DNA of 64,000 nt from an uncultured Eggerthellaceae bacterium (GTDB lineage: Bacteria > Actinomycetota > Coriobacteriia > Coriobacteriales > Eggerthellaceae), in NCBI GenBank assembly GCA_910588945.1, contig CAJUSF010000018.1, positions 1 through 64,000 on the forward strand. Direction: 5' to 3'. Position numbers and translations under genes: made by a program. Within the stretch, counting starts at the first letter, position 1. Each line of letters opens with the position of its first letter. The notes beneath the pieces were generated by a model. It was not told the origin of the DNA. It saw only the letters and a list, made by a program, of their open reading frames with translations, and ran no database searches. Shown here piece after piece: positions 16,888 through 26,038 of the stretch.

Positions 16888-17739
16888 ATGCAGGGGATAG
16901 AGCCAGTGGCTAAGACGAAACGCGATATAGCCGATGAGTTGCCGACTATTGCAGACAATGAGCAGATATGTCCATCGGATAGCCTGCTTCCTGAAGGCAT
17001 CGAGCGCATCAATGATGAAGCCATTGCGGCAACAAGGCTCATTCAAGAATACCCTCCGCTTAAGTCTGAAGGGAAAAAGATAATAGCCGCGTTTGACTTC
17101 GATGGCACCTGCATAAACGGCTCGTCTCCAAAAAAACTCGTGAGCATCCTTTCGAAGAAAAAGCGCCTTTCGCCATATAAGCTATTGCGCATATTGCTTT
17201 GGGGTGCAGCTTATAAGCTAAACCTTCCAAAGGATGCAGAAGGCGTGCGGGCACGCGTTTTCTCGGCTTTTTCGGGGCTTTCGGCTGTAAAGGTCAACAG
17301 ATTTCTCTGCAAGTTCTACCACGAGAAGATCTCGCCGATCTATCGCGAAGATGCCGATGCTGCCATGATCGCGCATATCGAAGCGGGTCATATCGTCGTT
17401 TTGGTTTCCGCCAGCTTCGAGCCGATAATCGCGGCCGCCATGACAGAGCACCCTATCCAGTTCGCCCTCGCCTCGCGTATGCACATCGACAAGAACGGCT
17501 GCTATACGGATCAAGTGGAGGGAAAGCCTACCGAGGGAGCCGACAAGCTCGAGGTTCTGACAGATTTCGCGAATTCGTATTTCGGCGAAGGGAATTGGGA
17601 GCTGGGATTTTCCTACGCCGATCACTTCTCTGACCTTGAGATGCTCGATGCGGCCTCTCATCCCTGCGCGGTTACTCCAGACGGCATGTTGAAGCGTGCG
17701 GCAACCGAGATGAATTGGGACGTTTTAGACTGGAAATGA
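16888..17739 (+). CDS. HAD-superfamily (subfamily IB) phosphatase
   Basis: About 283 aa from the ATG at 16888. The reading frame stays open back to 16711, but the added 59 residues look non-coding, so the start is uncertain. The HAD motifs are AAFDFDGTCI (motif I nucleophile Asp), VVLVSASFEP (motif II Ser), a Lys in GADKLEVL, and YADHFSDLEMLD (motif IV Asp pair). The cap contains YKLLRILLWGAAYKLN, typical of IB enzymes related to SerB and to phospholipid or sugar phosphatases. Substrate is not predictable. An N-terminal ~60-residue acidic region precedes the catalytic domain. Confidence 0.85.
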   Translation: MQGIEPVAKTKRDIADELPTIADNEQICPSDSLLPEGIERINDEAIAATRLIQEYPPLKSEGKKIIAAFDFDGTCINGSSPKKLVSILSKKKRLSPYKLLRILLWGAAYKLNLPKDAEGVRARVFSAFSGLSAVKVNRFLCKFYHEKISPIYREDADAAMIAHIEAGHIVVLVSASFEPIIAAAMTEHPIQFALASRMHIDKNGCYTDQVEGKPTEGADKLEVLTDFANSYFGEGNWELGFSYADHFSDLEMLDAASHPCAVTPDGMLKRAATEMNWDVLDWK

Positions 17740-17947
17740 TCGCTTGCGGCGTTTTGCTTGCATGTAATCCGTACTTCAAGTCAACGCATGGTTTACATTC
17801 TTTCGATGGATGCGTGTCTCTTGTGTGAAGTCGTACAAATGTATGTATGAAAAAGCTTCGACCTAGAGTAGAATATGCAATGAACTGTAGATTGGCCCGA
17901 AGGAATGTGGCCATTGAGAACTTAGGTTCTGAAACGAGGTTGAGATC

Positions 17948-19609
17948 ATGAACAATAACAAGGACATCGGATCGACTCCCCGCGAAGACGATACCAACAA
18001 TGCCCGGATAGATTACTTGAAGCGAGCTGCCGCAGCCGACGAGGCGGGCGATTCTCTTTTGAGCATGTACCTTTATCTGGCTGCGTTTCAGCAGGCCGCA
18101 AGGGAAAATCCCGTACCTAACGAAGCCGCCATCACAGGCCTTAAGCAGGCTTGGGCGCTTGCGTGCGCAAACAAAGAACGCTCTCTTGCTGAGTATATCT
18201 TCGAGCTCATGGAGCCTTATCTGAGTGCAGACGAAGTGTCGCTTTGCGCTGAGGAGTTGCAAAACCTTGCGCTTGATAAGCTGGAGGAGTTCGGTCTTTC
18301 CCGTGAAGAGCTCGAGAACATGGCCAATATGATCTCCGATGACTTGGTGGGAATGGGCGCAATGGGCGACCCGATTATCAAGATAGACCAGATCATATCT
18401 CCGGCGCATCCGCTAAAGCTCAAGATCAGCAAGCCGACTTCTGGAAAGCCTGTTGACGGTATCGATGATAAAGACAAGACTTCCGGCAAGATTGGCGCGA
18501 ATGCCGTAGCTGAGCTTCCCGCTCCTGCATCATCGCAGGATAACGCAGCGCCTTCTACGCCGACGCTCACCCCGCCTGAAGGCTCTTCTGCGGACACTGA
18601 AGATGTCTCATCCGATGATGATAGCTTCGAGGAGAGTCCCGCTGAGTTCTTGAGCAAGGCGGAGTCCGATCTGCAAAGCCTGTTCAGCGGTGAGACCGTA
18701 ATGAATTACGAGACCATCGCGGGTTATAACAACGCGATAAACCTGATGCGTGATTTCGGCATCGGAATGGGAGACGATCTCGAGTTCAAGCAATTCGTCG
18801 ATATGCTCAACGCCAAGCACGGTCTGTCCCAGATGCCGGCGCTCGATACCATAATCCTTCGCTCGCCTGCGCGCGAGGACGCGAACCGATTTATGATGGC
18901 CACGCTTGGAGAGCTCTCCGCACCAACCATCCATATGCGGATGGAGGAGAACTATCAGGGCATGCCTGTTCTGTGCGTGAGCGCGCATTCTGTTGACATC
19001 CCGAAGAACAACTCGCTGCGCGATGTCTTTGCAAAAGGTGGCGTTCTTGTGCTTGAGGACCTTGACCTTTGGACCTCTCCGGCAACGGAGCTCGGCGATG
19101 ATCCGAGTGCGTTTTTCATGATGCAGCTCACCAGAGGCGCTAGGGAAGCGGTCAATCTTATTGGTTCTGCGGTCAGCAATCCCGAGGTCAACGTCATTGT
19201 TACCTGCTCGACCAAGGGCGCTATCGATCCGTTTTTCCTAGATATGCTCGAACCCATGTCGGTCATAGAGATCGATTACCCCACCCCTGAAGAGCGTGTG
19301 GAGATCTGGATGGATATATCCAATAGCCACCCTTCTATCAATTCGATCAATAAGGCCGATCTCGTCAGACTTTCTGCGAATATGCCGAGATTCGATATAT
19401 ACATGGCCGCGCGTGAAGCTATTGAAGAGGCATATAAGCTGGGCTTGATCTCGCGTCGCTATCAACCGGTTACGCGTGATAATCTCTTTGACAAGCTCGC
19501 AGCCTATCAGCCCCTTGAGTCTGATGAATACTCCGAGCTTGAAGATGCCGTCATTGACGACTTTAGGATCGATCTTGGGCATATCGACGACCTCCTAAAG
19601 GAGGAGTGA
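17948..19609 (+). CDS. AAA-like protein with helical N-domain, P-loop not recognisable
   Basis: 553 aa, not a family I can name. Residues ~20-135 are helical (LKRAAAADEAGDSLLSMYLY, TPR-like). Residues ~140-235 are a low-complexity Ser/Asp/Pro linker. Residues ~250-510 look like an AAA+ ATPase fold: GGVLVLEDLDLW (about 362-373) resembles Walker B, NVIVTCSTKGAIDPFFLDML the sensor-1/arginine-finger region, and YPTPEERVEIW the lid. Where a Walker A Gly-Lys-Thr would be expected the sequence reads RSPAREDANRFMMA. It may be an inactive ATPase or scaffold. ATG follows GAGGTTGAG. It is cytoplasmic with no obvious partner. Confidence 0.7.
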   Translation: MNNNKDIGSTPREDDTNNARIDYLKRAAAADEAGDSLLSMYLYLAAFQQAARENPVPNEAAITGLKQAWALACANKERSLAEYIFELMEPYLSADEVSLCAEELQNLALDKLEEFGLSREELENMANMISDDLVGMGAMGDPIIKIDQIISPAHPLKLKISKPTSGKPVDGIDDKDKTSGKIGANAVAELPAPASSQDNAAPSTPTLTPPEGSSADTEDVSSDDDSFEESPAEFLSKAESDLQSLFSGETVMNYETIAGYNNAINLMRDFGIGMGDDLEFKQFVDMLNAKHGLSQMPALDTIILRSPAREDANRFMMATLGELSAPTIHMRMEENYQGMPVLCVSAHSVDIPKNNSLRDVFAKGGVLVLEDLDLWTSPATELGDDPSAFFMMQLTRGAREAVNLIGSAVSNPEVNVIVTCSTKGAIDPFFLDMLEPMSVIEIDYPTPEERVEIWMDISNSHPSINSINKADLVRLSANMPRFDIYMAAREAIEEAYKLGLISRRYQPVTRDNLFDKLAAYQPLESDEYSELEDAVIDDFRIDLGHIDDLLKEE

Positions 19610-19667
19610 TCGCGAAGCGCGCTCATCCGTCTGCGGCGATCTCGTCCTGAAGCCTTCGTTAAACAAA

Positions 19668-19673
19668 TATAAT
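19668..19673 (+). promoter_or_regulatory. Probable -10 box upstream of mntP
   Basis: TATAAT about 100 nt before the mntP start; no clear -35. I looked for a yybP-ykoY manganese riboswitch in the 165-nt leader and saw none of its conserved loops. Confidence 0.35.
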
Positions 19674-19774
19674 GTGCAGGATCGATGATCCGGATGCGCT
19701 CGTTGAAGGGCGCCTCTGAGCGTTTTCGGTCTTGATGTGTCGGTAAACTCGGATATTGCAACTGTGGGTCTTTT

Positions 19775-20353
19775 ATGGGTCTGATTGAGATAATCATAAT
19801 CGCCTGCGGGCTTTCGATGGATGCTTTCGCGGTATCCATCTGCAAAGGCCTGTGCATGAAGCGGATGAATTGGCTCCATGCGCTCACGATTGCGTTTTTC
19901 TTCGGGCTTTTTCAATCCATCATGCCCGTTATAGGATGGGCGCTAGGGTCGAGCTTTGCCGAGATAGTAGAGCCGGTGGATCATTGGGTGGCCTTTGTGC
20001 TGCTCGCATTCATAGGTGGCAAGATGCTCTGGGATGCGGCGCATGAACAGGAAGAGACTCAATGCCCTGCCGATCCTGATAAGCTCGATCTCAAAGAGCT
20101 TTTCATGCTCGCCATCGCTACGAGCATCGATGCTCTGGCTGTCGGAATAACACTTGCGTTCTTAGGCGTGAATATCGCCGTGGCTGCATGTGTGATCGGC
20201 ATCATCACGTTCGTGTTTAGCCTCATAGGAGTTGGGATCGGGCACGTCTTTGGCTCGAAATGCGAGAAGGGCGCCACCATCGCGGGTGGGATCATACTTA
20301 TCCTTATCGGAGTAAAGATACTGCTCGAACATCTTGGTCTGATTTCGTTTTAG
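19775..20353 (+). CDS. mntP: Manganese efflux pump MntP
   Basis: 192 aa with six hydrophobic helices in two inverted-repeat halves. The paired motifs GLSMDAFAVSICKG (residues ~12-25) and ATSIDALAVGITLAF (~108-122), each with the conserved Asp, define the MntP/YebN family, which exports Mn2+ to prevent toxicity. Length matches the family (about 190 aa). The loop between halves holds an acidic stretch (HEQEETQCPADPDKLD). It is transcribed alone, downstream of the AAA-like gene. Confidence 0.95.
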   Translation: MGLIEIIIIACGLSMDAFAVSICKGLCMKRMNWLHALTIAFFFGLFQSIMPVIGWALGSSFAEIVEPVDHWVAFVLLAFIGGKMLWDAAHEQEETQCPADPDKLDLKELFMLAIATSIDALAVGITLAFLGVNIAVAACVIGIITFVFSLIGVGIGHVFGSKCEKGATIAGGIILILIGVKILLEHLGLISF

Positions 20354-20575
20354 GCGATCGGGAGATGACCTAGACATCTCGAGCGGCAAAAATGCATTTT
20401 CGACATGCCTTGTTTATAAGCCGATGGACGTATGAGCGTTTCGACAACATAGAAAAGCATCCTGTTGAGGCTGTTTCGTTTATGTTTCTGTTTGTATCGC
20501 CGACTATCGACTTGTACATAATGAAGTAGAATTGAGCGATCTGTCTTATAGGAAACCAAGATCTGGAGAGAAGAA

Positions 20576-21427
20576 ATGTCAAGCATCGAGAACACCATAG
20601 CCTTCTTAGGACCTGTCGGAACCTACACTCATGAAGCGGCGCTGTTCTTTGCCGAGAAACTTGATATTAAAGATCCTGATCTTTTGGAATGCGTTTCATT
20701 TGATGATGTGTTTGACGCGGTCGATAGAGGGCGTGCTGCATATGGTGTTGTTGGTAAGGAAAACTCCATCGAAGGGCCAGTAACAGCGACGCTTGATAAC
20801 TTCGCCTTCAGATCGTCTGCGGTCATCTTGGCCGAACACGTTGTCGATATAAACCATTGCCTGCTCACAGCCATTGATGCTGAGGTGGACAACATAACAA
20901 AAGTCGCATCACACCCGCAAGGTCTGGCGCAATGCAGGCGCTATCTGACCGAAAAGCTTCCGGGTAGGGAAACTATCATCACATCCTCCACGGCAGAGAG
21001 CGCTCGTCTTGCCGCATCTGATCCGACCATCGCCGGGATCGCCAACGAGTTCGCCGCCGAACTCCACGGCTGCAAGGTGGCTGCGCGTGAGATTGAGGAT
21101 CATCTAGGGAATCAGACGGCGTTTGCGCTCATTGGCCGTCATGGAATGGATGCCAACATTAATGGTGACAGGTTTAAGACTACCATAGCTCTGTTTATGC
21201 AGGTCGACAAGGCTGGCACGCTTAATATGATCCTATCTGAATTCGCTTACGCCAACATAAACCTTTCAATGATTCAGTCAAGACCGATGAAGCAGCAGCT
21301 AGGAGACTATATGTTCTTTATCGAGTTTGAAGGTCGCGAGCGTGATGTCAACGTGCAGACCGCTCTTTCCTGTCTTCGATTGAAGCTTCGTGAAGTGAAA
21401 GTGCTTGGTAGCTATCCTGTCGTATAG
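20576..21427 (+). CDS. pheA: Prephenate dehydratase
   Basis: 283 aa monofunctional enzyme converting prephenate to phenylpyruvate in phenylalanine synthesis. The catalytic part (1-185) has FLGPVGTYTHEAA, GVVGKENSIEGPVTATLD, SHPQGLAQCRRYL, STAESARLA and the LGNQTAFALIGR block containing the substrate-binding Thr. The C-terminal ACT domain (~200-280) with IQSRPMKQQLGDYMFFIE binds Phe for feedback inhibition. No chorismate mutase is fused. Ribosome site GGAGAGAAGAA. Monocistronic. Confidence 0.96.
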   Translation: MSSIENTIAFLGPVGTYTHEAALFFAEKLDIKDPDLLECVSFDDVFDAVDRGRAAYGVVGKENSIEGPVTATLDNFAFRSSAVILAEHVVDINHCLLTAIDAEVDNITKVASHPQGLAQCRRYLTEKLPGRETIITSSTAESARLAASDPTIAGIANEFAAELHGCKVAAREIEDHLGNQTAFALIGRHGMDANINGDRFKTTIALFMQVDKAGTLNMILSEFAYANINLSMIQSRPMKQQLGDYMFFIEFEGRERDVNVQTALSCLRLKLREVKVLGSYPVV

Positions 21428-21435
21428 GTGTCTAT

Positions 21436-21471
21436 AATAATGTTACACTACTAAAAGTTTGTAACATTATT
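21436..21471. promoter_or_regulatory. 11-bp inverted repeat upstream of the hydrogenase operon
   Basis: AATAATGTTAC (21436-21446) and GTAACATTATT (21461-21471) with a 14-nt loop. It starts 8 nt after the pheA stop and lies 115 nt before the hydrogenase start. It could terminate pheA, but it is AT-rich without a U-run. It could instead be an operator for the hydrogenase genes. Confidence 0.5.
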
Positions 21472-21586
21472 GAACCATTTACGTGAGATTCCAATCTTTT
21501 TTCTAAGCTGTGCCCCTATTGTGTCCATCCTCGTTGCAAAATAATTCTGTTTGTAAATTACGAGGACACCTAGAGGGGGTGTGCAC

Positions 21587-22909
21587 ATGGAAGATCAGGC
21601 CACGATCATGAATGCCGAGAGCATCCTGGAATCGCGTGGCGTGACACGTCGTAGCTTCATGAAGCTCTGCGCAGGCGTCGCAGCAGCAGCTGGACTGTCA
21701 CAGCTCGCTATTCCTAGAATCGCCGAGGCGATCGAAGAGTCCGTGATTGGTGCGACTTCGGGAGACCTTTATCCGGTTATCTGGATTGAGGGGGCTTCTT
21801 GCACTGGTTGTACGGAATCCTTCGCTCAGATCGAGACTCCTGATGTTGCATCTGTGGTTCTCGACATCATCTCACTGAACTATTCTGAGACGCTGTCGGC
21901 AGCCGCAGGCTACTCAGTCGAGGAGGCAAAGGCGCAGACCATTGCCGCAGGGAACTATATCCTCATATATGAGGGTGCGGTTCTTGAGAATTGGGGCGGA
22001 GAGGCTCTGCGTGCAGCAGGCGAGACCGGCATCGAGTCGCTCGTTCATGCTGCAGAAGGCGCCAACGCTGTCGTTGCAGTTGGTTCTTGTGCTGTGAACG
22101 GCGGATGGATGGCTGCAGCTCCGAATCCATCAGGAGCTATCGGAGTTCAGCAGTGCCTGAAAAACGAAGGCATCGATACTCCGGTTATCAACATCCCGGG
22201 TTGTCCTGTCAACCCAGAGTGGGTTATGGGCGTGCTGGTCGACGTCGTTCTTCTTAAGGACCCGAGCCTTATCAAGCTCAATAGCTTCAGCGAGCCAGCT
22301 GCTCTGTTCGATCAGACGATTCATGACAACTGCGAACGCCGCGGTCATTTCGAGAACGGCGAGTTTGTCTATGAGTTCGGATCTGAAGAAGAGGCCAAGG
22401 GATACTGCCTGTATCCGCTAGGCTGCCGCGGACCTCAGACGAAGGCTCTTTGCGGTGTCACCCTTTGGAACAATCGCCGCTCTTGGTGCGTTCAGGCCGG
22501 AAGCCCGTGTATCGGTTGCTGCGAGGCTAACCCGAACAACCCGGGCGATAACTGGGTCGAGGTCAACGCTCCGTTCTATAAGCGTTTCCGCGATCTGAAC
22601 ATCGGAAGCTTCAAGTTCCAGCCCGAGCCTGCCGCATGGATCCTCACCGGTATCGTTGCGCTTGCTCTCGTTGTTCACGGCTTTGGCATGAAGGCCACAG
22701 GCCGTATGGACGGCGGTGCTCCGTTCGAGCCGATCCGCAAGTGGGATAAAGAGCATCCGAATCAATCCATCGGCACGTATGCCAACTCTGAGACAGGTGG
22801 CCCCGTCCTTTCTGCTGAGATTACCGAGGAAAACACTATGCACCCGGTCGCGGCAGAGGATGTCGTCGTTGAGGATTATGAGCAAGAAGTAGGGGGTGGC
22901 ACTGAATAA
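21587..22909 (+). CDS. hyaA: Group 1 [NiFe] hydrogenase small subunit
   Basis: 440 aa electron-transfer subunit of a membrane-bound H2-uptake hydrogenase. A twin-arginine signal (RGVTRRSFMKL, then a hydrophobic stretch to IAEA) exports the folded heterodimer through Tat. Cluster ligands are GASCTGCTES, GSCAVNGGW and IPGCPVNPEW, plus the YPLGCRGPQTKALCG, RSWC and SPCIGCCEANP groups for proximal, medial and distal Fe-S clusters. A C-terminal membrane anchor (AWILTGIVALALVVHGFGM) is followed by a cytoplasmic tail of about 60 residues. ATG 21587 was chosen over the GTG two codons upstream because AGAGGGGG lies 7 nt before it. Confidence 0.94.
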   Translation: MEDQATIMNAESILESRGVTRRSFMKLCAGVAAAAGLSQLAIPRIAEAIEESVIGATSGDLYPVIWIEGASCTGCTESFAQIETPDVASVVLDIISLNYSETLSAAAGYSVEEAKAQTIAAGNYILIYEGAVLENWGGEALRAAGETGIESLVHAAEGANAVVAVGSCAVNGGWMAAAPNPSGAIGVQQCLKNEGIDTPVINIPGCPVNPEWVMGVLVDVVLLKDPSLIKLNSFSEPAALFDQTIHDNCERRGHFENGEFVYEFGSEEEAKGYCLYPLGCRGPQTKALCGVTLWNNRRSWCVQAGSPCIGCCEANPNNPGDNWVEVNAPFYKRFRDLNIGSFKFQPEPAAWILTGIVALALVVHGFGMKATGRMDGGAPFEPIRKWDKEHPNQSIGTYANSETGGPVLSAEITEENTMHPVAAEDVVVEDYEQEVGGGTE

Positions 22910-24582
22910 TGACACGTTCGGTTATCGATCCAATCACACGTATCGAGGGACACCTCCGCGTAGAGATGGAAGTCGAGCAGGGAGTTGTCACTGATGCTTG
23001 GGTATCAGGCGGCTGCTTCCGCGGCATGGAGCTCGTCGTGCAGAACCGCACACCTCAGGACGCTGCGCAAATCGTGCAACGTATCTGCGGTGTTTGCCCG
23101 GTATCGCACACGCATGCTTCCTCTATCGCCGCTGAGAAGGCTTACGGCATCACCATCTCCAACAATGCACGTCTTGTTCGCAATCTGATCGAGGGTGCGC
23201 AGTTCCTGCACTCTCACATCCTTTGGTTCTACAACCTTTGCGCGCTTGACTATGTCAATCCGCTCGACGCTCTTAATGCGGATGTTGCGGATACATACAC
23301 GCTGGCGCAGGCTGCTGGCACCTCCATGGATACCGACTTTGCGCTTCTGAAGGAGAAGCTCGAGCGCTTTGCCGCGAACGGTCAGCTGTCCATCTTCTCG
23401 GGCAACTGGTTCAACTGCGACGATGGCGAGGGCTACAAGCTCACCCCTGAGCTTAACCTCATTTGCACCGCTCACTATCTCGAGGCTCTGAAGATGCAGG
23501 CACGTGCATCTGAGGTGGCAGCTCTGATCGGTGGCAAGATGCCGCACGTTATGACCGTCGTTCCGGGCGGCACCGCTTTCGTTCCGACAGAGCAAAAGCT
23601 GGATGACCTGTGGGCTATGGTCAATGAGATCTATGACTGGGTTGCCACTACGATGATCCCGGATACGCTTGCGATTGCTCAGTTCTATGGCAATGCTCTT
23701 GACTTTGGTAAGGGCTGCGGTCGTTACATCGCTTGGGGTGTCTTCGAGGGTCCGGATTGGCCTTATGGCGGCGACTACATCGAGCAGATGATCAATCGCT
23801 ATCTGCCGATGGGCGTTCTTGATGAGAAACTCAACGTTTCCAACGTTCAGGAAGACCTCATCACCGAGTACATGGGTCATTCTTGGTACAAGGGTGATGA
23901 CACCTATACGTCTCCATACTTCGTCACCGAGCCTGACTTCACAGAATACAACGTCGAGGATCGCTATACATGGGTGAAGTGCCCTGCGTATGACGGCAAG
24001 CCTATGGAGGCCGGCGGTTTCGCCCGCATCCTTGCTGCATACAAGCGCGGCGTTCCGTTCATCGTCGAGCAGGTCGACGCGATGCTCGTTGCTCTCGGCG
24101 CGAAGCCCGGTCAACTTGAGGTTCTTCAGAACACGCTCGGCCGTACCGGCAGCCGCCAGATCGAGACTCTCTACATCGCAGGGCTCATGAAAGAGTGGAC
24201 GCTCGAGCTTATGGAGGCTATCAAGGGCGGCGACTCCGAGTACTTCCGTACTCCTGCCACCGAGACAGGCGAGGGAACAGGCTTCTGGGAGGCACCGCGT
24301 GGTGCTCTGTATCACTCGGAGAAGATCACTAACAACAACATCGACGGATATCAGATCATCATTCCGTCGACTTGGAACCTTGCTCCGACAAATGCAGATG
24401 GCGTTCATGGACCGATGGAGCAGGCTCTTATCGGCTGCCCTGTCAATGACATCGATATGCCGATCAACGCGCTGCGTACAGTTCACAGCTTCGATCCGTG
24501 TACTGCATGTGCCGTTCATATCACCGAGCCGGCAACGGGCAAGACGTTCAAGACGGTCACTAGCCCTTGGGGGGTGAAGTAA
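22909..24582 (+). CDS. hyaB: [NiFe] hydrogenase large subunit
   Basis: 557 aa catalytic subunit holding the Ni-Fe(CN)2CO centre. The N-terminal ligand motif is RICGVCPVSH and the C-terminal one DPCTACAVH. The ITRIEGHL signature is at the start. After the last His 15 residues remain, which a HyaD-type peptidase must remove to close the active site. No maturation protease or hyp gene lies nearby. The start overlaps the small-subunit stop by one base (TAATG), so the two are coupled. It rides through Tat on the small subunit's signal. Confidence 0.95.
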   Translation: MTRSVIDPITRIEGHLRVEMEVEQGVVTDAWVSGGCFRGMELVVQNRTPQDAAQIVQRICGVCPVSHTHASSIAAEKAYGITISNNARLVRNLIEGAQFLHSHILWFYNLCALDYVNPLDALNADVADTYTLAQAAGTSMDTDFALLKEKLERFAANGQLSIFSGNWFNCDDGEGYKLTPELNLICTAHYLEALKMQARASEVAALIGGKMPHVMTVVPGGTAFVPTEQKLDDLWAMVNEIYDWVATTMIPDTLAIAQFYGNALDFGKGCGRYIAWGVFEGPDWPYGGDYIEQMINRYLPMGVLDEKLNVSNVQEDLITEYMGHSWYKGDDTYTSPYFVTEPDFTEYNVEDRYTWVKCPAYDGKPMEAGGFARILAAYKRGVPFIVEQVDAMLVALGAKPGQLEVLQNTLGRTGSRQIETLYIAGLMKEWTLELMEAIKGGDSEYFRTPATETGEGTGFWEAPRGALYHSEKITNNNIDGYQIIIPSTWNLAPTNADGVHGPMEQALIGCPVNDIDMPINALRTVHSFDPCTACAVHITEPATGKTFKTVTSPWGVK

Positions 24583-25278
24583 ATGGCTCATCTCGCACAC
24601 TATCGTGAAGCCCATCCTATGGTCTTCGTGATCACGCACTGGATCAATCTGGTGTGCATGATCCTTCTCATCTTTACCGGATTCATCATCCATTACCCGT
24701 TCATCGCGGGCATCATGGGTATCTGCCGTGGCGTGCATGTCTTCTGCGGATTCGTTCTGTTCGTGAACTGCGTGTTCCGTGTGATCGCGTCTTTCATCGT
24801 GAAGACTTCTCCGACAGGCGGTACTCGCAAGCAGGATACAGACATCAAGTCTTGGCTTCCGCAAAAGGATAACCGCCATCAGGCACTTCAGTGGATCAAG
24901 TACTATCTGTTCCTCAAGAAGGATCATCCGCTGGGAGCAAAGTTGGGCGTGCCGCAAAAGCTGTCCTACCTGCTCATCCCGTTCCTTATCTTCATCATGT
25001 TCTGGACTGGTCTTTGCCTTTGGGCTCCGACCATGAATGTTGCTTGCTTCGCAGGCACGACAGAGCTTGTCGGTGGCGCTATGTCGATGCGCATCATCCA
25101 CTACTACTTCATGTTCGTGTTCATTATCTTCATGTTTATCCATATCTATTTGGCAAACGTTGAAGGTACCGCACCGACTAAGCTGATGTTCTTCCATAAG
25201 GAGCATGGTGGACTCGTATATGATCCTGAGCTTCACAACATCGTTGGTGAGGACCTCGATCCTCATAAGGATAAGTAG
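24583..25278 (+). CDS. hyaC: Hydrogenase cytochrome b subunit
   Basis: 231 aa, four main hydrophobic helices. It anchors the hydrogenase and passes electrons from the distal cluster through two b hemes to (mena)quinone. Candidate heme ligands are His in THWINLVCM, GVHVFCGFVLF, IIHYYFMF and FIHIYLANV. A cytoplasmic loop of about 45 residues separates helices 2 and 3. It begins immediately after the large-subunit stop with no spacer, making a three-gene operon closed by a strong terminator. Confidence 0.92.
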   Translation: MAHLAHYREAHPMVFVITHWINLVCMILLIFTGFIIHYPFIAGIMGICRGVHVFCGFVLFVNCVFRVIASFIVKTSPTGGTRKQDTDIKSWLPQKDNRHQALQWIKYYLFLKKDHPLGAKLGVPQKLSYLLIPFLIFIMFWTGLCLWAPTMNVACFAGTTELVGGAMSMRIIHYYFMFVFIIFMFIHIYLANVEGTAPTKLMFFHKEHGGLVYDPELHNIVGEDLDPHKDK

Positions 25279-25300
25279 TTTATTCTTGCAGACGTATGAG

Positions 25301-25332
25301 ACGGAGCTGTCATTTTGGCAGCTCCGTTTTTT
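25301..25332 (+). terminator. Terminator of hydrogenase operon
   Basis: ACGGAGCTG / CAGCTCCGT stem with a 9-nt loop followed by TTTTT, 23 nt after the hyaC stop. Confidence 0.92.
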
Positions 25333-25439
25333 GTCTGATGAATTTTTCACTGAAATTTTCATGCATATGTCACAGAGCGCCAATATTTTGTACTTTGTGC
25401 CGTCGGCCGATACGATGGATACTCCCGGATGCGTGGCGT

Positions 25440-25468
25440 TTGACAAGCTGGCATTTCAGTCATAATAT
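25440..25468 (+). promoter_or_regulatory. Promoter of the str (rpsL-rpsG-fusA) operon
   Basis: Perfect -35 TTGACA (25440-25445), 17-nt spacer and TAATAT (25463-25468). A possible second promoter (TTGTAC, 17 nt, TACGAT) lies at about 25388-25416. The 22 nt at 25415-25436 match the rplB leader at 20 of 22 positions. The leader to rpsL is about 95 nt. Confidence 0.8.
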
Positions 25469-25569
25469 ATCGCCTTGCGTCTCAAATGAGAGGCTTCTTC
25501 TCGCATGCGTTTCGCCTGTTGGCACGCAAGAAGAATGTAATAGTAAAGAGGTTTTAGAAAGGAAGAGCT

Positions 25570-25941
25570 TTGCCTACAATCAATCAGCTAGTACGCAAAG
25601 GTCGCCAAAAGAAGGCTGAGAAGTCCAAGACTCCGGCCCTCAAGGGCAACCCGCAAAAGCGCGGCGTTTGCACGCGTGTGTACACCACGACTCCTAAGAA
25701 GCCGAACTCAGCGCTTCGTAAGGTGTGCCGTGTCCGCCTTGTCAACGGCATGGAGGTCACCGCATACATCCCCGGAATCGGCCACAACCTTCAAGAGCAC
25801 TCGATGGTGCTTATCCGTGGTGGCCGTGTTAAGGACCTTCCTGGTGTACGTTACAAGGTCATTCGTGCAGCGCTTGACTGCGCACCTGTGGACAACCGCA
25901 TGCAGGCTCGTAGCCGCTACGGTGCTAAGCGTCCTAAGTAA
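25570..25941 (+). CDS. rpsL: 30S ribosomal protein S12
   Basis: 123 aa decoding-centre protein. PTINQLVRKGR at the start, TTPKKPNSALRKVCRVRL (the loop with the streptomycin-site Lys, wild-type form) and the EHSMVLIRGGRVKDLPGV region are all standard. The initiation codon is TTG, supported by AAAGGAAGAGC upstream and by alignment with the family's usual PTINQ start. First gene of the str operon. Confidence 0.97.
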   Translation: MPTINQLVRKGRQKKAEKSKTPALKGNPQKRGVCTRVYTTTPKKPNSALRKVCRVRLVNGMEVTAYIPGIGHNLQEHSMVLIRGGRVKDLPGVRYKVIRAALDCAPVDNRMQARSRYGAKRPK

Positions 25942-26038
25942 GTAAATCGTTAAGTCGTGCGGATTCGCAAAGAGCGGATCTAATGGTTCTTAAAGAAAGC
26001 GGGAACCCGAAGCGCGCAGAGAAGAAAGAGAGAAAAGC

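Noticed and set aside
19610..19774. Possible yybP-ykoY manganese riboswitch upstream of mntP
   Set aside because: The conserved loop sequences of that riboswitch are not present; only a -10-like box was found.
22909..25446. 813-residue open frame on the minus strand opposite hyaB/hyaC
   Set aside because: It is an antisense shadow of two well-identified hydrogenase genes, is rich in Arg/His/Leu codons from reverse reading and has no ribosome site or domain.
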